Of a stretch of 64,000 nt of DNA, positions 16,909 to 25,273 are shown piece after piece. The stretch comes from JADGQN01 sp035315185 (GTDB lineage Bacteria > Desulfobacterota > Syntrophorhabdia > Syntrophorhabdales > WCHB1-27): positions 1 through 64,000 of the forward strand of contig DATFYE010000002.1 in the NCBI GenBank assembly GCA_035315185.1. Direction: 5' to 3'. Position 1 is the first letter of the stretch, and every line of letters begins with the position of its first letter. A program made the position numbers and the translations under genes. The notes under the pieces were generated by a model that was given only the letters and a program-made list of their open reading frames with translations, ran no database searches and was not told the DNA's origin.

Positions 16909-16992
16909 ATGAATGGTTCTTCCTTCATATTGATCAGAAAAGGCGTAGGGTATGACCTTCGCGCTAACGTGATCTCTCGAGACTCTCGTTAA
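16909..16992 (+). CDS. Possible 27-residue small protein
   Basis: ATG at 16909 follows GGGAGGT at a good distance and opens a 27-codon frame (starts MNGSSFILIRK) ending in TAA. It is too short to judge by composition. It may be a small protein or a leader peptide; no attenuator follows directly. Confidence 0.3.
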   Translation: MNGSSFILIRKGVGYDLRANVISRDSR

Positions 16993-17284
16993 TCTCGCCG
17001 GAGAGAACTTCCTGATCTGCAGTGGAACAGCCGTCGCCGTATGCGCCTTTCTGCCGGCAAGCTGCTGTCAGCTGTTCGTCCGCCACATTTGGGATACCCT
17101 TTCTGCTCCTTTCAACAAAACACGCCCCCGAGCGACGGTAAAACCCTGCACTCACTCCGGTCGGTGTGTAGGGAAAACCGTTCACAATCAGGTTCCCGGC
17201 ACCTACATTCTCATCCATCTACGGCATCTGTTACCATAGATCCGCTCAAACCGGGTGCCGGATTGCAAGGCTCCATGTAAACGT

Positions 17285-17311
17285 CATGCGGTGGCCTAAC
17301 CACCCGGCATG
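17285..17311 (+). other. Hairpin upstream of the zinc-ribbon gene
   Basis: CATGC-GGTGG, a 5-base loop CCTAA, then CCACC-CG-GCATG: a 10-bp stem with a 2-base bulge. The following bases TTGTTTGC are only moderately T-rich, so this is a weak terminator at best. Confidence 0.4.
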
Positions 17312-17331
17312 TTGTTTGCTTCCGTCTTGGT

Positions 17332-17347
17332 GGGCACGTAAAGTGCT
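17332..17347 (+). promoter_or_regulatory. Possible sigma-54 promoter of the zinc-ribbon/QseEGF cluster
   Basis: GGGCACGTAAAGTGCT matches the sigma-54 consensus TGGCACG-N4-TTGCW at the invariant GG (17333-17334) and GC (17345-17346), which are exactly 10 bases apart, and at CACG. Transcription would start near 17358, 45 bases before the first gene. The locus encodes a sigma-54 activator, so autoregulation is plausible. Confidence 0.45.
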
Positions 17348-17401
17348 ACCATGGTGATTGGTAAGAGAGATCATTCACGATCAAGACATGAAGGAGTCCC
17401 T

Positions 17402-17647
17402 ATGTTAAGCATACATGCTACGACCCCCAATGAGCGCCTGTCCATCATAATTCGGCCCAGATGCCCAAAATGCAAGAAAGAATTCATGCTGAACCTGACG
17501 AATTATCTTCCGGGGAAGCATCATGCATGCTATGCTTGCGGCACGGTGACACCATTCGATACTGCACTGGCGGAAAAGGTTCAAACGCAGGCGAAGGGCC
17601 TTGAGACATTAATACAAGAAATATTTGAAAGTTTTCACTCTGATTGA
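17402..17647 (+). CDS. Small zinc-ribbon protein
   Basis: An 81-residue protein with two CxxC pairs (CPKC and CYAC, about 25 residues apart), which should bind one zinc. The rest is a short helical tail. The ATG follows AAGGAG. It lies 120 bp upstream of the histidine kinase on the same strand, so it may belong to the same operon. Function unknown. Confidence 0.65.
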   Translation: MLSIHATTPNERLSIIIRPRCPKCKKEFMLNLTNYLPGKHHACYACGTVTPFDTALAEKVQTQAKGLETLIQEIFESFHSD

Positions 17648-17767
17648 GGCATGTTGCGTCGCGTAAAAAAGAAAAACTCGGAAAGATGAGCTGCATCGAG
17701 GATTACTTGTCGACTGAAATATAGTAAGCTGTTCTGCTGACTGCGGAGCGGTAGGTCGACTAATCCA

Positions 17768-19213
17768 ATGAGACTGACATTCTTTTCTCGACTGACAATA
17801 GGCTACCTCACCATATTTGTCATTATGGGGGCGGTGAGTTCCTATTCACTCGTTAAACTCCACGAGTTACGCACCGGGACCGCCCAAATCATCAACGTTG
17901 ACCAGCGCATTCTGGACTTCAGGAAGAAACTTGCTGATTCCGTATTGTCTCAGATGGGGTATCAAAAGAAATACCTCATCACCAGAGATGAAACATTCCG
18001 CGAACAATTTGTCGCTGCTGAAGACGATTTCATCACGTATCTTACTGAAGCGCTTCGCATTGCCGACACTCCCACAAAAAAAGATTCCCTGAATCGGCTG
18101 CAGGCTGCTTATGGGCAGTATCGAGCTTTGCTGCAAGCTGACATGAACTCGGTCAAGAGCAACCGATCCAACGCGGAAATGCTGCATCGGCAAGAAAAGG
18201 AAAGGCTGATTGAGAGGATCCTGGAAGAATTAAAGATACTGGAGGCGTCCTCGTATCAGGACATCTATGTGCGGATGAGTGATCTGAGCGAGGCCGGCAG
18301 TTCCGCACGGAGACTGTCGATCTTAATGTTCGGCATTGCCGTTGTTCTGGTTATCGGTACCTCCTTCTTCACGACCCGGAGTATAACGAAGCCTCTGATG
18401 GTTTTGATCGAGAAGACGAAGGAAGTTTCCCAGGGCATCTTCAAAGGTGATCTTGACATACCCTCGTCTCCAGAAATTTCTGAACTGACAAGCGCTTTTA
18501 ACACGATGTGCGACAAATTGAAACGTGTAGAAACTATGAAATCCGAATTTTTTTCCAGTATGTCTCACGAGCTGCGAACCCCGCTCACCTCGATAAAGGA
18601 AGGAATAGGGCTTCTTCAGGATGGGGTGGGCGGTTCAATGAGCGAGAAGCAGAAGAGGCTTCTCATTATACTCTCGGAGGAGACGCATCGGCTCATCGGC
18701 CTCGTGAACTCCATGCTCGACCTGTCCAAAATGGAAGAAGGCATGATGACGTACAATTTCCATCACGAAGAACTCACTCCTCTTATCAAGAGAGTCATTA
18801 CGGAGACAGGCCCGCTCATGGAGGGGAAAAGGATCACCCTCCAGACAGAGATCGGTGAAGGCCTTCCTTCCTTGAGGCTGGACCGCGAGAGAATACTCCA
18901 GGTCTTGCGAAACTTGATCAGCAATGCTGTGAAGTTCACACCCGAAGGCGGGGCAATCCGGATATCGTCCCACATCAAAAATGGAGGGGTGGAGTTTTCC
19001 GTGACAGATACGGGTCCGGGGATTCCGAAAGAAAACCTGAAGGCTATCTTTGAGAAATTTCACCAACTTCCCGTCAAGACTTCGGCATGGATGAAGGGCA
19101 CAGGCTTGGGTCTGGCGATCGTGAAGCACATCGTAGCGGCGCATGGAGGTAACGTATGGGCAGAAAGCGAACCGGGACAGGGAAGTACGTTTACTGTTGT
19201 ATTGCCGTCCTGA
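17768..19213 (+). CDS. Sensor histidine kinase, QseE/GlrK-like
   Basis: A 481-residue membrane kinase. TM1 is about 8-28, a helical periplasmic domain 29-180, TM2 about 183-203, then HAMP, a HisKA domain with phospho-acceptor H267 in SHELRTPLT, and HATPase to the end (N-box NLISNAVKF, G-boxes DTGPGIP and GTGLGLAI). The order kinase, lipoprotein, NtrC-type regulator is that of QseE-QseG-QseF (GlrK-YfhG-GlrR), where it responds to envelope or hormone signals. The last 58 bp overlap the lipoprotein gene. Confidence 0.9.
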   Translation: MRLTFFSRLTIGYLTIFVIMGAVSSYSLVKLHELRTGTAQIINVDQRILDFRKKLADSVLSQMGYQKKYLITRDETFREQFVAAEDDFITYLTEALRIADTPTKKDSLNRLQAAYGQYRALLQADMNSVKSNRSNAEMLHRQEKERLIERILEELKILEASSYQDIYVRMSDLSEAGSSARRLSILMFGIAVVLVIGTSFFTTRSITKPLMVLIEKTKEVSQGIFKGDLDIPSSPEISELTSAFNTMCDKLKRVETMKSEFFSSMSHELRTPLTSIKEGIGLLQDGVGGSMSEKQKRLLIILSEETHRLIGLVNSMLDLSKMEEGMMTYNFHHEELTPLIKRVITETGPLMEGKRITLQTEIGEGLPSLRLDRERILQVLRNLISNAVKFTPEGGAIRISSHIKNGGVEFSVTDTGPGIPKENLKAIFEKFHQLPVKTSAWMKGTGLGLAIVKHIVAAHGGNVWAESEPGQGSTFTVVLPS

Positions 19214-19683
19214 CCTGTCTCTTGCTCTCGCAGTGTGCTGATCTGGACAGATCGCCACTAGTTCAGAAGTTGTCGCCCCAGGACGAATCCCGCGAGCATC
19301 TCATTCGGGCGCAGGAACTGCTTCAACGGGGCGACTACGGCACAGCCCTGCAAGAAAACCAGAAGGTCTTGTCCCTCTCCGCCGGCAATCCCCTTGCAGA
19401 TGAGGCGCTGTACAACATGGCACTGATTTATGCCCATCCTGGCAATCCCAAGAGAGATTACGGCAGATCGATTGCTGCGCTCAAGACGCTCATCAAGGAG
19501 TACCCGGAGAGCGCCTGGACTGAACAAGCGAAAGTCTGGCTGCAGGTCATGCAGGAAAGTGAAAATGCCAGACGGGTAGCGGCTTCCGTTACACAGGAGA
19601 ATGACAAGCTCAAACGGATCATTGAGGAATCAAGGAAAGTGGATATGGAAATCGAGGAAATGAAGAAAGAGAAAGCGAGGTAA
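19156..19683 (+). CDS. QseG-like outer-membrane lipoprotein
   Basis: A 175-residue lipoprotein. The signal sequence ends in the lipobox LLSQC (Cys about residue 27). Residues 45-135 hold TPR-like helices (LIRAQELLQRGDYGTAL), and a charged coiled coil ends the protein. In enterobacteria QseG (YfhG) sits between the kinase and regulator and activates the kinase. The ATG with GGAGGT upstream lies inside the kinase gene, so the two are translationally coupled. Confidence 0.8.
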   Translation: MGRKRTGTGKYVYCCIAVLTCLLLSQCADLDRSPLVQKLSPQDESREHLIRAQELLQRGDYGTALQENQKVLSLSAGNPLADEALYNMALIYAHPGNPKRDYGRSIAALKTLIKEYPESAWTEQAKVWLQVMQESENARRVAASVTQENDKLKRIIEESRKVDMEIEEMKKEKAR

Positions 19684-19692
19684 AGAACCCTT

Positions 19693-21063
19693 ATGCCGTC
19701 AGGAAAGATCCTGGTTGTGGATGACGATCGGAACCTTGTTGCGCTGATTCAGATGAGGCTCGAAGCAGCGGGATATGAGGTTATTGCAGCCTTTGATGAG
19801 CTTGAGGCAGTCGAACGGGCGAAAGAGCAGGTCCTGGATCTCTCCATCGTTGATCTTCAGCTTGTACAGAAGGATGGCATCTCATTAATGGAGGACCTGC
19901 ATCGGATCACTCCCCAGATGCCGGTGATCATCCTCACCGCTTACGGAAGCATCGAAAGCGCCGTGGAGGCAATGAAACGGGGCGCGTATAGCTATGTTAC
20001 CAAGCCGTTTGAACCGCAAGACCTTCTCTTCCAAATCGAGAAGTCCTTGGAGAATTCCCGGCTCTCCTCCGAAATCGAACGACTGCAGGGGCTTTTGGAA
20101 GAAAAATATAGCTTTTCCGGTATCATAACCAGAAGCAGCAAAATGCGGAAGGTCATGGAAGCAGTTTCCCGCGTGGCCCGAGCAGAATCCACGGTCCTGC
20201 TTCTCGGAGAAAGCGGTACAGGAAAGGATTTGATTGCCAAGGCGATCCATCTGGCCAGCGCCAGAAAAGGAAACCCCTTCGTTGCCGTCAACTGTGCCGC
20301 ATTGCCGGAACCGTTATTGGAGAGCAGCCTTTTCGGACACGAAAGGGGGGCATTTACCGGCGCCATCCGGAGCGCAAAGGGCCTGTTCCTGCAGGCTCAC
20401 CAAGGAACCATTTTTTTGGACGAAATTGCAGATATGCCCTTATCGCTTCAAGGGAAGGTCCTGCGCGTGCTTCAGGAGAAACATTTCTACCCTGTGGGCA
20501 GTGAGAAACTGACCGAAGTTGATGTGAGGATCATTGCCGCCACCAATAAGAATCTTGAAGAGCAGGTGAAGCAGGGGCTCTTCCGGGAAGACCTTTACTA
20601 CAGGGTTCATGTCATTCCCATCTATTTACCTTCACTCAGGGAAAGAAAAGAAGACATCCCGCCCCTAGTCGACCATTTCTTAGGGATCTTCAGCCAGCAG
20701 ACAAAAAAAGCCCTCAAAGGAGTTACCCCCGAAGCCATGCAAAAGCTCATGCTCTACGATTGGCCGGGAAACGTGCGGGAGCTGGAGAATGTAATCGAAT
20801 ATTCCGTGGCCATGAGTGACAAGGATTTTATCACAGAGGATCTGATTCTCAGAACAAGGGGGGGGGCCGTAACGCAGACGCATGTACAGCCCCTGAAAAA
20901 AGCCAGAGATGCCTTTGAGAAGAGCTATCTCATCTACCTTCTCGAACTCTCCAAGGGGAAGGTCACTGAAGCAGCACGACTCGCCGGCAAATACAGGGCA
21001 GACCTCTACCTTCTTCTGAAGAAGCATAATCTGAATCCCGACAATTTCAAAAAAACGCCATAA
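19693..21063 (+). CDS. NtrC-family sigma-54-dependent response regulator, QseF/GlrR-like
   Basis: A 456-residue regulator. The receiver domain (4-120) has acidic pocket DDD at 10-12 and phospho-site D54. The AAA+ domain (about 140-375) has Walker A GESGTGKD and the GAFTGA loop that contacts sigma-54. The C-terminal Fis-type helix-turn-helix (about 405-450) contains KVTEAARLAGKYRADLYLLL. In E. coli GlrR activates small-RNA glmY; here the target is unknown but could include its own promoter, given the sigma-54-like site at 17332. It starts 10 bp after the lipoprotein gene. Confidence 0.92.
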   Translation: MPSGKILVVDDDRNLVALIQMRLEAAGYEVIAAFDELEAVERAKEQVLDLSIVDLQLVQKDGISLMEDLHRITPQMPVIILTAYGSIESAVEAMKRGAYSYVTKPFEPQDLLFQIEKSLENSRLSSEIERLQGLLEEKYSFSGIITRSSKMRKVMEAVSRVARAESTVLLLGESGTGKDLIAKAIHLASARKGNPFVAVNCAALPEPLLESSLFGHERGAFTGAIRSAKGLFLQAHQGTIFLDEIADMPLSLQGKVLRVLQEKHFYPVGSEKLTEVDVRIIAATNKNLEEQVKQGLFREDLYYRVHVIPIYLPSLRERKEDIPPLVDHFLGIFSQQTKKALKGVTPEAMQKLMLYDWPGNVRELENVIEYSVAMSDKDFITEDLILRTRGGAVTQTHVQPLKKARDAFEKSYLIYLLELSKGKVTEAARLAGKYRADLYLLLKKHNLNPDNFKKTP

Positions 21064-21327
21064 CGTGTAGGGAATTTCTGCACTCTTTCCTGCTGATCTG
21101 TAGGGAAACCCATTCGTTTTTTGTTTCGTAACTGAGGGCGACGGCGTGATCTGCCTTACTGGTGAGCCTTTAGTGGTTGAGGCCCTATTAGGCATAACCC
21201 CTGCAGGTAGCTGCCATGAGAATTCAAGGTTGATTAGATCGAGAAACGGAAACGACCTACGGCATCAGCAATCAACTGTTCACCAGACCTAGGCCATATG
21301 GTTTAATACCAAAGACCTAATTCTTGA
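21064..21327. other. Non-coding stretch between regulator and hybrid kinase
   Basis: No gene and no clear terminator were found before the promoter at 21328-21358. Confidence 0.5.
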
Positions 21328-21358
21328 TTGACAAGATGGAGCACGGAGGCGGTATAAT
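21328..21358 (+). promoter_or_regulatory. Sigma-70 promoter of the hybrid kinase gene
   Basis: TTGACA (21328-21333) and TATAAT (21353-21358), both perfect, with a long 19-base spacer. The long spacer may reduce activity and is typical of promoters that need an activator. Confidence 0.6.
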
Positions 21359-21403
21359 GGTAAGACAGCGTATTAAGGATAAATACACACTTCACCATAA
21401 AGG

Positions 21404-21422
21404 GTGACCGCGCCGCGGTCAC
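21404..21422. promoter_or_regulatory. Perfect 19-bp palindrome in the leader of the hybrid kinase
   Basis: GTGACCGCG-C-CGCGGTCAC reads the same on both strands. It lies about 40 bases past the predicted transcription start and 34 bases before the ATG. No T-run follows, so an operator or RNA hairpin near the ribosome-binding region is more likely than a terminator. Confidence 0.55.
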
Positions 21423-21455
21423 GCCGGGGTAGTCCCCGTTACAGCAGTGCACGGT

Positions 21456-24017
21456 ATGCTTATGATCCGCATCTTTCCCAGGAAATTTGGCTCTCGCCTC
21501 CTCCTGATGACCCTCTTCACCGGGCTGATCCCCGTCGTCATTTTCAACCTCTTGATCCAAACATCCGGTGACCACTTCAAGAACGAAATCAACCAGACGG
21601 TCCAGTCAGGGCGTGACCAGGAGTGGAGGCGGAGTGAGGCCCTTCTCAGGTTACAGGGAGAGGAACAGATCCGCGCAAAAGCAATGGACGTGGCCGTGCA
21701 GCTCAACCTCGTGCTCCGGAGTGTACCTTGGATGACGTTGCAAGACCTCCGGAAGGATAGAAAGTTCCACGAAGTCGCTGTCCAACATGTGGGGCGGACA
21801 GGGTACACAACGCTCTACGAGACAAGAACTGGTATCAGCCGTTTTCATCGGGACCGGAAGTACGAGAACGTGAACCTCCGCCGGTTCTCAAAGAGCCTCC
21901 CGGCATTCTGGGCAATAGTGAGGAAAAGCCTCAAAGGCAACATCGCCAGCGGGTATTACGATTGGAAAGAGCCGGACGGGAGCGTTCGCCAGAAGTACAT
22001 GTATGCGATTCCTCTCTCGGTGCGAACTGATGATGGTGTTCGTCTGACCGTCGCGGCAACTGCGTACGTGGATGAATTCACGCAGGCCATCCGTGAGGCT
22101 GAAGGTATGCATCGCGATACGACGCGGCTTCTCATGAGTACGGTTAGCACCTCCATACAGGCCTTCCGGAAGACGGGCCTGGTCGGTATGGGTCTTGGAA
22201 TCGTCGTCGCATCCTTCCTTGCTCTCTGCGTGGGCAGCTACTTCTCCAAGACTATCGGTCGCCTCCGGGATGCGACGAGTCGGATCAACGCTGGTGATTA
22301 CGCCGTCAGGGTGCGTTCAACGATGTCAGGAGAGATGGGGACGCTTGTTGCTGACTTCAACACCATGGTGGCTCAACTGGAAGCAACAACGGTATCAAAA
22401 CAGCGTCTGGAGGAGAGCGAAGAAAAGCTCAGGCAGACCAATGCAGAACTGGAGCAGCGCGTCACGGAGAGAACTGTCAAACTTAGCGAAAGTGAGCAGA
22501 GGTATCGGGAGCTGGTAGAACTGCTACCGGAAGTGGTTTTCGAGACGGACCTAGATGAACTCTACACGTACGCGAACCGGCAAGCCCTGGAAATGTTCGG
22601 GTATACCGCTGAAGAGCTCCGCGCAGGCATCCACATAGAGGATGTGGTGCCTCCGAGAGATTACACGAGGATTACAGAGAATGCACGAAGGATATTGGAC
22701 GGTGAGGTGCGTCATGGAGATGAGTACACGGTGAGACGAAAGGACGGGAGTGAGTTTCCCGTCTTCATTCGGGCAACTAGAATCGAGCAGGATGGCAAGA
22801 TTGTCGGTTTACGGGGCATTGCCATTGACTTGACGGAATCGAGAAAGGCAGAGGCAGCGAGATTGCGTTTGGAGGAACACGTCAGGCACGCCCAGAAGAT
22901 GGAAGCAATGGGCACGCTGGCGGGCGGTATTGCTCATGATTTCAACAATATCCTTGCAGCCATGCTCGGCAACGCAGAACTTGCTCTGGATGATATCCCC
23001 AACGATTCAGCCGCTCACCGTAGTGTGGGGCAGGTGGTTAAAACAGGGTTACGAGGAAGGGACCTCGTGAGGCAGATCCTCGCCTTCAGCCGCAGGTCCG
23101 AAGGCAATTACACGCCAGTAACATTGGGGCAGCTCGTGAGGGAAACGTTCACGATGCTCAAAGCTTCGCTGCCAAGCAGCGTCATGATGCACCTTGACGT
23201 CGCCGTTGAGAACGATACGATTTCTGCCGACCCGTCGCAGATGCAGCAAGTGCTCATCAATCTTTGTACCAACGCGGCATACGCCATGCGGGAGACAGGG
23301 GGGAAGCTTGAGGTTTCTCTCCGGAACATTACCCTGAGCGCAGAAGATTTTCTGCCTGAAACAGACATGTCCCCCGGCGACTACGTGGTAATGACGGTAC
23401 GGGACACAGGATGCGGCATGGACGATACAGTTAAGGCGCGCATATTTGAGCCCTTCTTCACTACCAAGCCGCCTGAAGAAGGGACCGGGCTTGGACTTTC
23501 AGTCGTCTACGGGATTGTGAAAAGCCACAAGGGGCGTATCGTCGTTTTCAGCGAGCCGGGCAAGGGCTCGGTCTTCAGGGTTTTCCTCCCGCAAGTGAGG
23601 CCGTCGGGCTCACTCGGGCAAGAAGCCGCTGAGCCTGTGCCCCACGGGACTGAGCGCATCCTGTTCGTTGACGACGACGAAGCCTTGGTTGAGACGGGAA
23701 GGACCGCAATGGAACGTCTCGGGTATAGCGTGGCCGCTTATGCCGATGCGGCCCAAGCGCTCCAAGAATTCGCAGATCATCCTGATCAGTATGATTTGGT
23801 TATTACTGACCAGACGATGCCTAAGATGACCGGCCTCACTCTCGCCGAGAGGCTCTTGGACATACGGTCCGATATTCCAATCATACTCTGCACCGGCCAC
23901 AGTGAGACCGCATCACCCCAGAAGGCGAAAGAAGTCGGCATCCGTGCGTTCGTGATGAAACCTGTGATGAAGAAGGAGCTGGCAGAAACGTTGCGGCGGG
24001 TATTGGACAACCGTTAG
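21456..24017 (+). CDS. Hybrid sensor histidine kinase (sensor-HAMP-PAS-HisKA-HATPase-REC)
   Basis: About 853 residues. TM1 (about 14-35) and TM2 (about 242-262) enclose a 200-residue Cache-like periplasmic sensor (GRTGYTTLYETRTGISRFH). HAMP, a coiled coil, a PAS domain (YRELVELLPEVVFETD) and HisKA follow (His in GGIAHDFNN), then HATPase and a C-terminal receiver (phospho-Asp probably in DLVITDQTMP). An unpaired receiver at the C-terminus suggests relay or feedback. Starts at GTG 21447, ATG 21456 and ATG 21462 are all possible; none has a strong ribosome-binding site. Confidence 0.9.
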   Translation: MLMIRIFPRKFGSRLLLMTLFTGLIPVVIFNLLIQTSGDHFKNEINQTVQSGRDQEWRRSEALLRLQGEEQIRAKAMDVAVQLNLVLRSVPWMTLQDLRKDRKFHEVAVQHVGRTGYTTLYETRTGISRFHRDRKYENVNLRRFSKSLPAFWAIVRKSLKGNIASGYYDWKEPDGSVRQKYMYAIPLSVRTDDGVRLTVAATAYVDEFTQAIREAEGMHRDTTRLLMSTVSTSIQAFRKTGLVGMGLGIVVASFLALCVGSYFSKTIGRLRDATSRINAGDYAVRVRSTMSGEMGTLVADFNTMVAQLEATTVSKQRLEESEEKLRQTNAELEQRVTERTVKLSESEQRYRELVELLPEVVFETDLDELYTYANRQALEMFGYTAEELRAGIHIEDVVPPRDYTRITENARRILDGEVRHGDEYTVRRKDGSEFPVFIRATRIEQDGKIVGLRGIAIDLTESRKAEAARLRLEEHVRHAQKMEAMGTLAGGIAHDFNNILAAMLGNAELALDDIPNDSAAHRSVGQVVKTGLRGRDLVRQILAFSRRSEGNYTPVTLGQLVRETFTMLKASLPSSVMMHLDVAVENDTISADPSQMQQVLINLCTNAAYAMRETGGKLEVSLRNITLSAEDFLPETDMSPGDYVVMTVRDTGCGMDDTVKARIFEPFFTTKPPEEGTGLGLSVVYGIVKSHKGRIVVFSEPGKGSVFRVFLPQVRPSGSLGQEAAEPVPHGTERILFVDDDEALVETGRTAMERLGYSVAAYADAAQALQEFADHPDQYDLVITDQTMPKMTGLTLAERLLDIRSDIPIILCTGHSETASPQKAKEVGIRAFVMKPVMKKELAETLRRVLDNR

Positions 24018-24033
24018 TGCTCTCTCTGCTGCA

Positions 24034-24495
24034 TCACTTTATTCTCCAGACATCCACCGTCCCGGAAACACCGTCCACCTTCAATTTCCAGCCACTTTTC
24101 GACAAGTAGATCAAAACCTCCGGCCGGTATGCGTGCTGATAGTGGTAAGCGTAGACTGATTGCTGCCAGACCTGACCATTAGCGAGTCGGAAAACCGTTT
24201 TGCCGTCCCAGCCATTAAAGGCTCCGTCTATATAGCTTTCAACAAAGGCGAACACCCTTCGCACACGCACGCTACCAACGCCGCTAACCTCCATCAGGTG
24301 CGTATCACCCGCCTCCGTAATCTTGACGTTCGGGCGGTAAGCAAAGTGGTAGGTACGCGCAGGGGCATCCTGTTCCCACACCTGTCCGTTTGCGAGTTTG
24401 AATACCGTACTCCCGCTCCATCCGAAAAACGGGCCATCGATGTTAGTCCCTGTGACGCGTGAATCATCCTTTACGAACGTACCTTGTGTTTCCAT
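24034..24495 (-). CDS. Two-repeat protein with GQVWxQ motifs, function unknown
   Basis: A 153-residue soluble protein built of two homologous halves of about 65 residues. Each carries a G-x-F-x-G-W-x-G-x-T-V-F-x-LANGQVWxQ signature followed by YRPxVxI and a V-x-G-V-x-V stretch, likely small beta-barrels. Short proteins with a NGQVWQQ motif are common in Proteobacteria without known function (from memory). Starts are open: ATG 24495 (GGGAGG upstream at a long distance), the adjacent GTG at 24498, or ATG 24537. It is convergent with the hybrid kinase gene. Confidence 0.7.
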   Translation of the reverse strand: METQGTFVKDDSRVTGTNIDGPFFGWSGSTVFKLANGQVWEQDAPARTYHFAYRPNVKITEAGDTHLMEVSGVGSVRVRRVFAFVESYIDGAFNGWDGKTVFRLANGQVWQQSVYAYHYQHAYRPEVLIYLSKSGWKLKVDGVSGTVDVWRIK

Positions 24496-24542
24496 CACGC
24501 AGCCCAAAGCCTCCCTTCCGGATTTATTACCGATCATCCAGC

Positions 24543-24570
24543 TGTCAAGCTCTTCCGAGTCAGCTTGACA
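24543..24570. promoter_or_regulatory. Inverted repeat TGTCAAGCT/AGCTTGACA
   Basis: Two 9-bp arms (24543-24551 and 24562-24570) separated by 10 bases form a perfect inverted repeat. Each arm contains a TTGACA/TGTCAA -35-like hexamer. It could be an operator or the core of overlapping divergent promoters. Confidence 0.4.
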
Positions 24571-24609
24571 CTTTACATCCCGAGGTACGTACCCGAAAGC
24601 AAATCGGTG

Positions 24610-24747
24610 TTACCTCGCCACCAGCCGCATCAGACTCGTTGGGCCGTTGATCATGAGCCGGCTGATAGTATCGTGGCCGAAATAGTACGCCAAGGCAATG
24701 AGCACCGTCGTTGCAGCCAGTGTCAGGTTAAATAAGTAATCCTTCAT
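24610..24747 (-). CDS. 45-residue single-pass membrane protein
   Basis: The frame starts with ATG (24745-24747) after GGAGGAAGAAG and encodes a 45-residue protein: MKDYLFNLT, a hydrophobic helix rich in Ala/Leu/Thr/Val (about residues 6-23), and a basic tail ending RLVAR. Size, ribosome-binding site and a clean membrane helix support a real gene. No homologue is recalled. It lies upstream of the two-repeat protein on the same strand. Confidence 0.55.
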   Translation of the reverse strand: MKDYLFNLTLAATTVLIALAYYFGHDTISRLMINGPTSLMRLVAR

Positions 24748-24799
24748 CTTCTTCCTCCATCACTGGGACTTGCGTCGCCCCCTCCACCGGCAAAGCCCC

Positions 24800-24813
24800 A
24801 CCCGCAAGCGGGT
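24800..24813. repeat. Short palindromic module ACCCGCAAGCGGGT
   Basis: A 14-bp near-palindrome followed by ACCCG, identical to the copies at 35196-35209 and 55190-55203, here without the rest of the larger repeat. Confidence 0.6.
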
Positions 24814-24851
24814 ACCCGCTGGCCTCCCCCTCTCACTCGCCGTGCTCGCTA

Positions 24852-25079
24852 CTATTTCCGGCCGTGGAGCGCCAGCAGCAATCTTTCCAGATAAGGATCG
24901 CGGTCCTGAACAGCAATAAACGTTTCCTTTCCTGAGTGCGACAGAAAACGTTTCAGCGTTCCGTCTAAAAAGTCGAGCGATGAGGCAATAATCCTGTGGA
25001 GACTCTTCACCACTGCCTGTTTCAAGGGCTTCTCATGCCCATCGAGAGGCATAAGTACCTCAGAATCCTTTCTGCTCAC
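24852..25079 (-). CDS. Small hypothetical protein (75 residues), possibly part of a split gene
   Basis: A 75-residue frame with a helical, charged composition (SLHRIIASSLDFLDGTLKRF). It starts with GTG at 25079, overlapping the stop of the upstream frame (GTGA). The arrangement fits either two coupled small genes or one gene broken by a frameshift. No family recognised. Confidence 0.4.
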   Translation of the reverse strand: MSRKDSEVLMPLDGHEKPLKQAVVKSLHRIIASSLDFLDGTLKRFLSHSGKETFIAVQDRDPYLERLLLALHGRK

Positions 25080-25273
25080 GGTAACGGCGGACCATCACGG
25101 AACATACCCACGGAAGAACCTTTCGTCAATGAATCCATAGCCCGGGCAAACAGAGGCATGCAAACCGAAAGCACCCTATGAAGAGCATGGAAGACCTGTA
25201 CATCGGTGACCGGCTCAAGTGTGCTTCGCTGCGATCCAGCCGGAAACGTCTGCTGCGAGATTCTAGGGGTCAT
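25076..25273 (-). CDS. Small hypothetical protein (65 residues)
   Basis: A 65-residue frame whose ATG has a strong GAGGAGG ribosome-binding site. Composition is ordinary (VQVFHALHRVLSVCMPLFARAM). It overlaps the next frame by 4 bp. No family recognised; it may be the first half of a frameshifted gene that continues at 24852-25079. Confidence 0.45.
   Translation of the reverse strand: MTPRISQQTFPAGSQRSTLEPVTDVQVFHALHRVLSVCMPLFARAMDSLTKGSSVGMFRDGPPLP

Larger units (their letters stand above)
16657..17330. other. Long non-coding stretch with possible small peptide and hairpin
   Basis: About 670 bases with no convincing gene on either strand. Two things stand out: a 27-codon reading frame with a strong ribosome-binding site (16909-16992) and a hairpin at 17285-17311. 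No known RNA family was recognised. Confidence 0.5.
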
